NCBI RefSeq assembly: GCF_000969835.1
Contig: NZ_KQ033912.1
Span: forward strand, 1,106,439 to 1,132,745
Source of the DNA: Parabacteroides goldsteinii DSM 19448 = WAL 12034
GTDB taxonomy: Bacteria; Bacteroidota; Bacteroidia; Bacteroidales; Tannerellaceae
Reading direction: 5' to 3'
Length of the DNA stretch: 26,307 nucleotides
The first letter of the stretch is position 1; each line of letters starts with the position of its first letter. The notes under the pieces were generated by a model that was not told where the DNA came from, did no database searches, and saw only the letters and a program-made list of their open reading frames with translations. Shown here piece by piece: positions 8,539 to 16,552 of the stretch. Both the position numbers and the translations under genes were made by a program.

Positions 8539-9186
8539 TTATTTATCAGTATACAGTATATTAAGGTAAGGAGATTGTTTAAAGGCCTGTTCCACAGCAC
8601 GAAGCGTCAGCTGCATGTCGATACGCGAATTGTTATAGACCAACCCCGAAGCATAAGCATGCCAGATAACCGGCAGATCGACTTTCTTGTTCTGATCGGC
8701 AGATTTAGCTGTCAGGTCAACCATTTCCGCAACAAACGTCCCGGTGTCATAACTATAGGAAACCGGATAAGGATAATACCAGTCATTCCAGAACGGTCCC
8801 CAGAAACCGGCCCCCCACCAACCATAGCCGTAACCGTAACCCGGAGTTATGATCTGCGTAGTCTGCTGTGCATAGGATAGCTGCAAGCCGATATCGGCTT
8901 TTTCTTTATCATCCATACGGATATATCCCCGGTCGTCCATCTCGGCAACCACCTCGCTGATGATCTTTTGAGCATTCTCGTCTTTCCAGTATTGGGCTTT
9001 CATACCGCCACCGGCGACCAGAATACTGTCAGGAAGATAATAAGAACTGAATTTGTTAAACTGAATGCTGTTATCATAATTCGTATAAACAGCATAATCG
9101 CTGTCGAGCTTATTCAGATCGGGATCTTTTTCGCAAGAAGAGAATAAAGCCGTAACAGCCAAAGCAAATAAAAACAACTTCTTCAT
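8539..9186 (-). CDS. DUF4136-like lipoprotein
   Basis: A 215-residue lipoprotein with signal peptide MKKLFLFALAVTALFSSC, lipidated at C18. The body (FNKFSSYYLPDSILV..., then DENAQKIISEVVAEMDDRGY and KADIGLQLSY) fits the DUF4136 pattern of a strand-rich domain followed by a helix and a conserved ADI.L strand. Residues 116-146 are an unusual Gly/Tyr/Trp/Pro-rich loop (GYGYGYGWWGAGFWGPFW and onward), common in DUF4136 proteins. The function of the family is unknown. It is followed after 15 nt by the barrel gene and then the kinase/regulator pair, so it may report on envelope state or be a target of the system. Confidence 0.82.
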   Translation of the reverse strand: MKKLFLFALAVTALFSSCEKDPDLNKLDSDYAVYTNYDNSIQFNKFSSYYLPDSILVAGGGMKAQYWKDENAQKIISEVVAEMDDRGYIRMDDKEKADIGLQLSYAQQTTQIITPGYGYGYGWWGAGFWGPFWNDWYYPYPVSYSYDTGTFVAEMVDLTAKSADQNKKVDLPVIWHAYASGLVYNNSRIDMQLTLRAVEQAFKQSPYLNILYTDK

Positions 9187-9254
9187 ACGTCTTTAAATTT
9201 TAAGTAACAGAATTAATTCAATACACACAACGAATGTTTTTAAAATCCATCCGA

Positions 9255-9416
9255 TCATCTATTAATAACCAGTCCTGCCTCTTCAAATAGAGACTTATCC
9301 AAAATCTCCGGAATCACTTTTTCGTCTTCCACGACTGGTTTACTCTCTGCCTGTACCGACCTATAGTCGGCACACGTAAACGAAGCTAACAACCCCAACA
9401 GTAATGTGTTTGCCAT
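9255..9416 (-). CDS. Small exported peptide of 53 residues, unknown
   Basis: The minus-strand ATG at 9416 opens a 53-residue frame ending in TGA at 9257-9255. The N-terminus MANTLLLGLLASFTCADYRS is hydrophobic, with a plausible signal-peptidase I site after SVQA (about residue 23). The mature part would be about 30 residues and acidic (ESKPVVEDEKVIPEILDKSL, then FEEAGLVINR). Cys15 does not sit in a good lipobox. An in-frame stop lies 9-11 nt before the ATG, so no longer form exists. It is 68 nt upstream of the lipoprotein gene on the same strand and downstream of a promoter-like sequence, so it probably leads that operon. I do not recognise a family, and a chance frame cannot be excluded. Confidence 0.55.
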   Translation of the reverse strand: MANTLLLGLLASFTCADYRSVQAESKPVVEDEKVIPEILDKSLFEEAGLVINR

Positions 9417-9457
9417 TTCTCTCTACTATTTTAATCCTCCAATCATTCATTTCAGTA

Positions 9458-9485
9458 CAAACATATTATATAGACGTAATACAAA
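9458..9485 (-). promoter_or_regulatory. Candidate promoter of the lipoprotein/barrel/kinase operon
   Basis: On the minus strand TATGTTTG (9465-9458) matches the Bacteroidetes -7 consensus TAnnTTTG. A TTTG (9485-9482) lies 16 nt upstream, somewhat closer than usual for the -33 box. A second -7-like TAAGTTTG overlaps it at 9489-9482. The position, 41 nt before the small-peptide ATG, is reasonable. Confidence 0.4.
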
Positions 9486-9561
9486 CTTACTTTATTTTGC
9501 CGAAACGTATTTTTTCGCTGCTGAAATGTTAGAATATTCATCTGAACTTAAAAACACAAAC

Positions 9562-9591
9562 TTGTAATTGTCAAATTATAGCGTATCTTTG
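9562..9591 (+). promoter_or_regulatory. Bacteroidetes housekeeping promoter of the sigma gene
   Basis: TTG (9562-9564), 19 nt, then TATCTTTG (9584-9591) matches the Bacteroidetes primary-sigma promoter (TTG-N19-21-TAnnTTTG). Transcription would start near 9598, about 45 nt before the ATG at 9644. So the ECF sigma gene appears to be read by the housekeeping polymerase rather than only by itself. Confidence 0.8.
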
Positions 9592-9643
9592 TACAAAATC
9601 ATACATGAAAAACTAAAAAACCAAAGATATTCAATAGGTACCG

Positions 9644-10213
9644 ATGGAGCAAGATATTGAACTTATCAAACAACTACAGAAAGGCTCATATAAAGCATTT
9701 AATTGTATCTATGAGAAGTATTTCGACTTGTTGTATGGATTCACTTTTCAGTTAACTCATTCACATGATTCCGCACGCGAACTAGTCCAAGAGACTTTTA
9801 TAAAAGTCTGGATATATCGCGACAAAATAGACCATTCGCTTTCTTTCAAAGCTTGGCTCTACAAACTAGCCCAAAATCATTTTTTCAATTTAGTGAAAAA
9901 ACAATTCAGTACTCCTCTTTTTGAAAACTATCTCAACTACAATGAAGACGAACGGTTTACAACAAGACAGCCAGATGAATCATTCGACTTTGAGGCATTC
10001 AACCATAGCCTATCCTTCGCCAAGAAAAAACTTTCTCCCCGCCAATTAGAAGTCTTCGAATTATGCAAAGAACAAGGATTATCTGCAAATGAAGTTGCTC
10101 AGAAACTAAATATATCCGAACAAGTGGTCTACAATTACCTTTCACAGGCATTAGCATTACTACGAACAGAAATGATGCCTTTCTATACATTATTACTGAT
10201 TTTCTTTTCTTGA
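9644..10213 (+). CDS. ECF sigma factor (FecI-like) of the PUL
   Basis: A 189-residue extracytoplasmic-function sigma factor. Region 2 (about 10-85) has AFNCIYEKYFDLLYGF, the -10-recognition helix DSARELVQETFIKVW and FKAWLYKLAQNHFFNLVKK. Region 4 (about 125-175) has LSPRQLEVFELCKEQGLS followed by the helix-turn-helix ANEVAQKLNISEQVVYNYLS. The hydrophobic tail MMPFYTLLLIFFS is common in Bacteroidetes members. It is followed after 92 nt by a FecR-type anti-sigma and then SusC, the classic trans-envelope switch. It would drive SusC/SusD and the hydrolases when the ligand is present; the target promoter could not be identified by eye. Confidence 0.95.
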   Translation: MEQDIELIKQLQKGSYKAFNCIYEKYFDLLYGFTFQLTHSHDSARELVQETFIKVWIYRDKIDHSLSFKAWLYKLAQNHFFNLVKKQFSTPLFENYLNYNEDERFTTRQPDESFDFEAFNHSLSFAKKKLSPRQLEVFELCKEQGLSANEVAQKLNISEQVVYNYLSQALALLRTEMMPFYTLLLIFFS

Positions 10214-10305
10214 TTTCTTTTTGCATTTATGCTATAAAACATATCTATTCACTGATTAGATTTTTATCTCTGGGTTGTATCTCTTATAAAACAATATTGT
10301 AACAG

Positions 10306-11292
10306 ATGGATCAAAAAGAGATAAAACAACTATTTCGTAAATATCTAGACGACCAACTCTCGTCTGAAGAAATCATACGCCTGAAAATATTGATTGGGGA
10401 AATGGATGAAAGCACCTTTACCAACAATTTATATCCGCTATGGGAAAGTTTTCAACCTTCTGGTCATCATAATCGGGAAGCATTTGATGAGATTTCAAAA
10501 AATCTGAAAACGACCATTAACCCAGTCAAGAAAATCAGTCTGATTAATTATATTCAACGAAGTGCCGTAGCGGCTTGCCTGCTGATTCTAATCGTATCCA
10601 CTTATTATTTTTACAATGAAAACAATAGTATATTAACACTAAATACTCAAGAACATAAAATCAGTACGAAAAATGGAGAACGTGCTTCTGTAATTTTACC
10701 GGATGGGACAAAAGTTTTTTTGAATGCCGGAACCATTTTATCATATCCCGCGTTGTTTGATAATAAGCAAAGAGCAGTTTATCTGGAAGGGGAAGCTTAT
10801 TTCGAAGTAAAACATAACGAGTCGGTTCCTTTTATCGTCCAAACCTCCACTGCAAGTGTAAAAGTTCTTGGCACCACCTTTAATGTGTATGCTTATTCGA
10901 ACAAAAGATGGTTTGAAACGACACTGATATCCGGACAAGTACAGGTAACAATGCATAAATCGCCGAATAAACCCGTCATTCTATCACCGAATCAGAAACT
11001 CAGATACAACAGTCAAACTGGAAATTTCAATACATCAAATACAGATTTACGGCTGGAAACGGCCTGGCGCAAAGGGGACTTGATCTTCCGTTCCGGGCAT
11101 ATCAAAGAAATCTTTGAACAGATCGCTACATTTTATGGTATTCATTTCCATATAGAAGGAAATTATCCTGAAAAATTATTTACAGGTAACTACCATGAAG
11201 AAGATGTAAATCTGGTATTAAGGAATCTACAGCAACATTACGCATTCACCTATCAAAAGAAAGGAGATGATATATACATAAAATTTAAGTAG
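10306..11292 (+). CDS. FecR-family anti-sigma factor
   Basis: A 328-residue inner-membrane protein that would hold the adjacent ECF sigma factor inactive until SusC signals. The cytoplasmic N-terminus (1-84) resembles the sigma-binding region (LFRKYLDDQLSSEEIIRLKIL). One membrane segment spans about 86-103. The periplasmic FecR domain (about 120-217) contains TKNGERASVILPDGTKVFLN and YLEGEAYFEVKHNESVPFIV. A C-terminal DUF4974-type domain (258-327) has GDLIFRSGHIKEIFEQIATF and ends in DDIYIKF. It lies between the sigma and SusC genes and is the expected partner of the SusC STN domain. Nothing suggests damage. Confidence 0.95.
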   Translation: MDQKEIKQLFRKYLDDQLSSEEIIRLKILIGEMDESTFTNNLYPLWESFQPSGHHNREAFDEISKNLKTTINPVKKISLINYIQRSAVAACLLILIVSTYYFYNENNSILTLNTQEHKISTKNGERASVILPDGTKVFLNAGTILSYPALFDNKQRAVYLEGEAYFEVKHNESVPFIVQTSTASVKVLGTTFNVYAYSNKRWFETTLISGQVQVTMHKSPNKPVILSPNQKLRYNSQTGNFNTSNTDLRLETAWRKGDLIFRSGHIKEIFEQIATFYGIHFHIEGNYPEKLFTGNYHEEDVNLVLRNLQQHYAFTYQKKGDDIYIKFK

Positions 11293-11444
11293 TAACCTTT
11301 AAAAAGAAAAAACTATGGATACATCGTGAAAGAAAAAGAAGCCGGAGAATGTAACAGATTCCCCGGCCGAAAGGTTAACACCCCAAACGAGTCATTTATA
11401 AGCCGTAAGGCACTAAGTATCAACCTTTAGTTATAATTAATTCT
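11293..11444 (+). promoter_or_regulatory. Structured leader before SusC, alternative hairpins possible
   Basis: TAACCTTT (11293-11300) is a perfect complement of AAAGGTTA (11370-11377), and between them lies a hairpin GCCGGAGAAT/ATTCCCCGGC (11341-11367, one mismatch). The same AAAGGTT could instead pair with AACCTTT at 11422-11428, enclosing a small GCC-GTAA-GGC hairpin (11402-11411) just before the SusC ATG. No T tract follows the hairpins. The ECF-dependent promoter may also lie here; no housekeeping -7 box is visible. Confidence 0.4.
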
Positions 11445-14400
11445 ATGATATTACAAAAAAACGAATCGAAAACAGTGCATAAAGATACTATTTTACGATA
11501 TACGTATCTACTTATCACAGCTGTTTTTTTATTATTCCCGACGACTATTTTTGCTCAGGGAAGCAAAGTATCCCTATCCGCAAAAAATGCTTCACTGAAA
11601 GAAGTTCTAACGGACATAGAGGCTAAAACAACAGTCAGGTTCTCATACATAGACGAAGATATTGAATCTCCGAAAGATATCACATTCGTCAAAGAATTTC
11701 CGAATGTGGAAACATTACTCAACTGGCTTCTCCCTCCCAGAAATCTTGAATTCATTCGCACAGGAAACACTATTGCCATAAAAAAGAAACAACCCGGCCA
11801 TAAAAACAGGGAATTGACAGGAATAGTTACTGACGAAAAAGGAGATCCGATCATCGGAGCAAATGTTGTTGAAAAAGGGACTACCAATGGGACAGTAACT
11901 GACATAAACGGTACTTTTTCACTGACAGTTCAAGGTCGAAACGTCCTCACTGTTTCATACATTGGCTATATTTCTCAAGATATACCGATAAACAATGCAT
12001 CCACACTAAATATCCGGTTGAAAGAAGACAGTGAACAGCTGGAAGAAGTCGTTGTCGTTGGATACGGTTCAATAAAACGAGTCAACGTATCAGGAGCTAT
12101 ATCATCCGTCGATTCTAAAATATTCGAATCACGACCAATACAAAATGCAGCCGCCGCTTTACAAGGAGAAATTCCAGGCGTTACAATCACCCGCAACAGC
12201 GGTACTCCCGGAGGAGATACCAATATCCGCATCCGCGATATCTCATCTATCAACGGAGGAGAACCTCTTATTTTGATCGATGGTGCCGAAGGTACACTTT
12301 CGGATATAAATCCTTCCGATATAGAAAACATTTCTGTACTAAAAGACGGAAATGCAGCAATTTACGGAGCAAGAGCTGCTGACGGCGTCATATTAGTAAC
12401 AACTAAAAGCGGAAAAAGAAACCAACCATTAAAAGTTTCTGTGGATGCCTATTATGCACTGAAAAAACCGGCTTTGATGAAAGAAACTGTCAATTTATAC
12501 CAATACGCAGAAATGGGATTGGAAATAACCGATGGCTCGTGGACTTCTGAATATACAGCCGAAGATTTACCCAAAATTGCAGCAAACAGTCCGGAAATTG
12601 TACCTAACGGCATCTGGGGCATGTATCCCAAATTCTATCAATATGTAGATAAGAAAAAAGAGATTATAGGCAACGGAGGACAACAATACTATAATATTAA
12701 CATGGCCGGTGGCGGAGAGAAATACAGCTACTTACTTTCTTTAGGATACCAACAGGAACAGGGTTTACCTAAATTCGGGAAAGACAAGGACAATCGCTAT
12801 TATGTAAGAGCAAAAACAGATATCGATCTGCTGAAAAATCTGAATCTGGATCTGAATCTCGCTTACGAAACATCCGACCGTTCTTATTCTGCCGCTATTG
12901 ACGGCCGTGACGGGATTATTCGTAATATATGGGAAGGATTATCTTTTTGGGGACGTGTATGGGCACCTTTATATAATCCAGAAGGGAATTATTACACATT
13001 CCAATATTATCACAATCCGGCACAGTCCTTGGAAGAATTAGGCGATAAAAACAATACAAGAACCAATTTCACATTCAACTCAAAATTAACCTGGAAAGTC
13101 TTAGAAGGATTAAATATTACTGGACAGGCTATTATCCGGAAAAACGACAAAGATGAAAATGCGTTCTATAAAGTCGTCGACACCTATGACTGGGATAATA
13201 ATATTACCTGGATATATGGTAATCCCAATTACGCCAGCCGCCGATATGAAAAGACTTTATACAAAAACTTCACTGTTTTAGCTGACTTCAAACGGAGATT
13301 CAACGAGATACACGATTTAGGAATCATGATTGGAGGAGCCAACGAATCGTCTAATTATGATTGGTTTGAAGCGGCCCGTCAAGATTTTTCACAACAGGAA
13401 GTACCTTCCTTAAATCTGGGAAGTCCTGAGAACCAATATGCTACCAGCGGAGGAGAAGCCTGGACTATCAACTCTTATTTTGCCCGCTTGAACTATGTGC
13501 TCATGGATAAATACATCGTAGAAGCTAATTTCAGAGCGGATGCCAGCTCGCGTTTTCATCCGGATTACAGGTGGGGATATTTCCCCGGAGTGTCTGTTGC
13601 CTGGCGCCTCAACGAAGAAAAATTCATAAAAGATTTGAACATATTCGACAATCTAAAAATCCGTGGTTCATATGGAGAAATGGGAAATCAATCCGGTATC
13701 GGACTTTACGACTATATTCCGCTCATCAGTATAAGTAATTCCTATTATCCGTTCGGCAAAGGAAACCGTGCTTCTTTGTCGTATGTGAACAGCATGGTTT
13801 CTCTGACCCGCTCTTGGGAAACTGTCGCCACTTACGATATCGGAGCTGATCTCGGATTCCTGAATAACAGACTGACTGCATCTGCCGACTTTTTCAAGAA
13901 GATCAACAATAATATGTTGATACCAGTCACCTATCCCAGCATACTGGGAGCTGATGCTCCTATGACAAACAACGGACGGCTTGAAATCAAAGGATGGGAA
14001 CTCACGTTAGGTTGGCAAGACAAGCTGGGTGACTTTGGTTACTCCATTAAGGCCAGCATTAGCGACGCCCGAAATTTAGTAGTTGAGAAAGGTGGTTCCG
14101 ACGCTTACACACTCGGATTAAATAAAACCCGTAAAGGATATCCGCTAAATTCTTATTTCGGATACGAATTTGATGGAATCATTCAAAATGAGCAAGAACT
14201 GGAAGCATATAAAGCCCAATTCGCTAAAGGCGGCGTTCCGGGGAATTTACGAGTAGGCGATGCAAAATACAAAGATTTAAACAAGGATGGTAAATTGTCT
14301 TTATTCGGTGACGATGGTAATGATGGCGATGCAAAATATCTGGGCGATATGAACCCTCGTTACAATTTCGGATTAAACGTCAGCTGTAATTACAAAGGCT

Positions 14401-14837
14401 TTGACTTTTCATTTTTCCTGCAAGGAGTCGGAAAGAGAACCCTCTTTCTGGAAGCAGAAGCGAGCCGTCCATTCTATCAATGGTGGTTCGATCCGTTGGA
14501 ATACTGGTATGGAAAAACATGGACGGAAGAACGTACAAGCGCCCAATACCCTGCAATCACAGTGGACCAAACCCGTGCCGGATATAATTATGCTACGTCC
14601 GATAATACCAGGTTCAATGCGGCTTACATGCGTATGAAGAATATGCAACTAGGATATTCTTTGCCTCAAAATTTGCTCAAGAAAGTTCATCTTGAAAAAG
14701 TTAGGTTCTATATCAGTGGAGAGGATTTATTTGAGATCCATAATGTCCCCGGAGGATACGATCCTGAAAACACGGGATATTATGGCAGTTATCCTTTTAC
14801 CCGTATGTTTTCTTTTGGTACGAATATTATATTTTAA
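11445..14837 (+). CDS. SusC/RagA-type TonB-dependent transporter with STN domain
   Basis: An 1130-residue outer-membrane glycan importer. The signal peptide ends near FAQ (38); the ATG at 11445 is the only Met before it. In order: an STN domain (about 39-115, VSLSAKNASLKEVLTDIEAK) for signalling to FecR, a carboxypeptidase-regulatory beta domain (123-193, GIVTDEKGDPIIGANVVEKG), a TonB-box-like LEEVVVVGYG (199-208), a plug (about 215-325, ending AIYGARAADGVILVTTK) and a 22-strand barrel finishing in TNIIF. The STN domain is what marks SusC proteins controlled by ECF sigma/FecR pairs. SusD starts within a few nt of its stop. The ligand is not readable, but the two hydrolases downstream point to fucose- and galactose-containing material. 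Confidence 0.97.
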   Translation: MILQKNESKTVHKDTILRYTYLLITAVFLLFPTTIFAQGSKVSLSAKNASLKEVLTDIEAKTTVRFSYIDEDIESPKDITFVKEFPNVETLLNWLLPPRNLEFIRTGNTIAIKKKQPGHKNRELTGIVTDEKGDPIIGANVVEKGTTNGTVTDINGTFSLTVQGRNVLTVSYIGYISQDIPINNASTLNIRLKEDSEQLEEVVVVGYGSIKRVNVSGAISSVDSKIFESRPIQNAAAALQGEIPGVTITRNSGTPGGDTNIRIRDISSINGGEPLILIDGAEGTLSDINPSDIENISVLKDGNAAIYGARAADGVILVTTKSGKRNQPLKVSVDAYYALKKPALMKETVNLYQYAEMGLEITDGSWTSEYTAEDLPKIAANSPEIVPNGIWGMYPKFYQYVDKKKEIIGNGGQQYYNINMAGGGEKYSYLLSLGYQQEQGLPKFGKDKDNRYYVRAKTDIDLLKNLNLDLNLAYETSDRSYSAAIDGRDGIIRNIWEGLSFWGRVWAPLYNPEGNYYTFQYYHNPAQSLEELGDKNNTRTNFTFNSKLTWKVLEGLNITGQAIIRKNDKDENAFYKVVDTYDWDNNITWIYGNPNYASRRYEKTLYKNFTVLADFKRRFNEIHDLGIMIGGANESSNYDWFEAARQDFSQQEVPSLNLGSPENQYATSGGEAWTINSYFARLNYVLMDKYIVEANFRADASSRFHPDYRWGYFPGVSVAWRLNEEKFIKDLNIFDNLKIRGSYGEMGNQSGIGLYDYIPLISISNSYYPFGKGNRASLSYVNSMVSLTRSWETVATYDIGADLGFLNNRLTASADFFKKINNNMLIPVTYPSILGADAPMTNNGRLEIKGWELTLGWQDKLGDFGYSIKASISDARNLVVEKGGSDAYTLGLNKTRKGYPLNSYFGYEFDGIIQNEQELEAYKAQFAKGGVPGNLRVGDAKYKDLNKDGKLSLFGDDGNDGDAKYLGDMNPRYNFGLNVSCNYKGFDFSFFLQGVGKRTLFLEAEASRPFYQWWFDPLEYWYGKTWTEERTSAQYPAITVDQTRAGYNYATSDNTRFNAAYMRMKNMQLGYSLPQNLLKKVHLEKVRFYISGEDLFEIHNVPGGYDPENTGYYGSYPFTRMFSFGTNIIF

Positions 14838-14850
14838 AATGGAAAAAACG

Positions 14851-16515
14851 ATGAAAAAGCTTATTATATATTTTTTACTCTGCAACTTTTTACTCAGTTG
14901 CCAAGATATAAATCAGTTACCCAAAGAGAATCTATCTGATCCTTTATACTGGAAAAGTCAGAACGATTTTAAAACAGCTTCAAACTATTTATATAGTGTT
15001 GCTTTGGAAGGATACAGTACAAGTTACACACTCGACTACAATAGTGATATAGCCTATGCTTTGAGTTCTAACGGAGAAAGTAACGGATCATGGATTGCCC
15101 CCGACAACGATCCAGAATGGGATGATGCCTATAAACATATACGCAATTCTAATATCATAATTGAAAAATATGCGTCTTATCAAGGTGATAAAAATGAGAT
15201 CCAGGTATATGAGGCGGAAGCTCGTTTTTTCCGTGCCTATCAATACTGGAAACTTGTAAAACGTTTCGGAGATGTACCATTGATTACTACCGTATTAGAT
15301 GTTGACTCAAAAGAACTCATGGGGCACAGAAACGACCGGAAAGAGGTGGAAGATTTCATATTGAAAGAACTTCAGGACATATCCTCATTCCTCCCTAAAC
15401 AAAATGAACTGACAGATACGGACAAAGGGCGGATTACCAGTGGAGCAGCCCTGGCCCTAAAAGCCAGAGTCGCATTGTTCACCGGTACCTGGGCCAAATA
15501 TCACAACCATAGAAACGACGTATCTCAATTGCTTGAACAAGCCATATCGACAGCTAATAATGTGATCGACAGCCAACAATATTCTTTGTTTGAAGGAAAA
15601 GGGAACGATAGCTATCGCTATCTGTTTATAGAAGCAGGCGACGATTCTGCAGAAGACATACTCTCCAACAGATACTACAAGAATATTCGTACTCATAATG
15701 CCTCCAGTCAATTTGCCTGGGGGTGGTGCGGAACTCCTACCCGAAAAATGGCTGATATGTATTTATGTAAAGACGGTCTTCCGGTAAACATGTCGACTGA
15801 GTTCAAAGGATATGAAACTATCGGCAGCGAATTTGAGAACCGTGATCCACGCATGATACAAACTTTTTTGATACCGGGAACGATCTATTCTGATTTTGAA
15901 CAGGGGAAATCATCTACCGCCTGCCCTCCAAAATTTTCAGACAGGCCGGAAACAAGAACCGGGTACAAATTATGGAAATTTATCGGAGAAGAAAAAGGAC
16001 AGGATACACAAGCAGAGTATGATTACCACGTAATTCGTTATGCAGAAGTATTATTGATACTGGCAGAAGCTACATTTGAGAAAGACGGAGCTGTTTCCGA
16101 CGAAATTCTGGATAAAACAATCAATGTTATTCGAAATCGGTCCGGAGTTAAAATGCCGCCATTGACCAATAAGTTTGTTTCCGACCATCAGTTAGACATG
16201 CTTACTGAAATACGCCGCGAAAGAACTGTAGAACTAGCATTCGAAGGATTCAGAAGAGATGACCTCAGGAGATGGAAAACGGCTGAAACAGAGTTAAAGC
16301 AGGCCATCAAAGGAATTAAATACAAAGGGACAGAGTACGAATCATTAGGTGTATTGAACTCCGGGAATCCCGGATTAGTGGATGAAAACGGTTTTCTAAT
16401 CGTGGAACCGGCTGGCGACCGGCAGTTTATCACAAACAAACACTACTTATATTCAGTACCGCTGATACAATTACACCTAACCCCCAACCTGGCACCCAAT
16501 AATCCCGGATGGTAA
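14851..16515 (+). CDS. SusD/RagB-type surface glycan-binding lipoprotein
   Basis: A 554-residue surface lipoprotein that captures glycan and caps SusC. The ATG at 14851 gives a textbook lipoprotein signal, MKKLIIYFLLCNFLLSC, lipidated at C17. An in-frame ATG at 14839, 2 nt after the SusC stop, would add four residues and is nearly as likely; earlier in-frame ATGs lie inside SusC. SusD features include NDFKTASNYLYS, the TPR-like EAEARFFRAYQYWKLVKRFGD (about 121-141), the helix ALALKARVALFTGTWAKYH, VIRYAEVLLILAEA, and IRRERTVELAFEGFRRDDLR (from about 454). It ends in NPGW. It is directly coupled to SusC. Confidence 0.96.
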   Translation: MKKLIIYFLLCNFLLSCQDINQLPKENLSDPLYWKSQNDFKTASNYLYSVALEGYSTSYTLDYNSDIAYALSSNGESNGSWIAPDNDPEWDDAYKHIRNSNIIIEKYASYQGDKNEIQVYEAEARFFRAYQYWKLVKRFGDVPLITTVLDVDSKELMGHRNDRKEVEDFILKELQDISSFLPKQNELTDTDKGRITSGAALALKARVALFTGTWAKYHNHRNDVSQLLEQAISTANNVIDSQQYSLFEGKGNDSYRYLFIEAGDDSAEDILSNRYYKNIRTHNASSQFAWGWCGTPTRKMADMYLCKDGLPVNMSTEFKGYETIGSEFENRDPRMIQTFLIPGTIYSDFEQGKSSTACPPKFSDRPETRTGYKLWKFIGEEKGQDTQAEYDYHVIRYAEVLLILAEATFEKDGAVSDEILDKTINVIRNRSGVKMPPLTNKFVSDHQLDMLTEIRRERTVELAFEGFRRDDLRRWKTAETELKQAIKGIKYKGTEYESLGVLNSGNPGLVDENGFLIVEPAGDRQFITNKHYLYSVPLIQLHLTPNLAPNNPGW

Positions 16516-16552
16516 AATACAGATAAAGAATAACTAAAATAAAAATGATAAG

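Noticed and set aside
11341..11367. Hairpin before SusC as a terminator of the sigma/anti-sigma transcript
   Set aside because: It is followed by CGAAAGGTTAAC rather than a T tract, so intrinsic termination is unlikely. It is kept only as part of the leader structure.
14692..14850. Longer SusD reading that begins inside SusC
   Set aside because: It would overlap the SusC coding sequence by almost 150 nt and bury the lipoprotein signal about 50 residues from the N-terminus.
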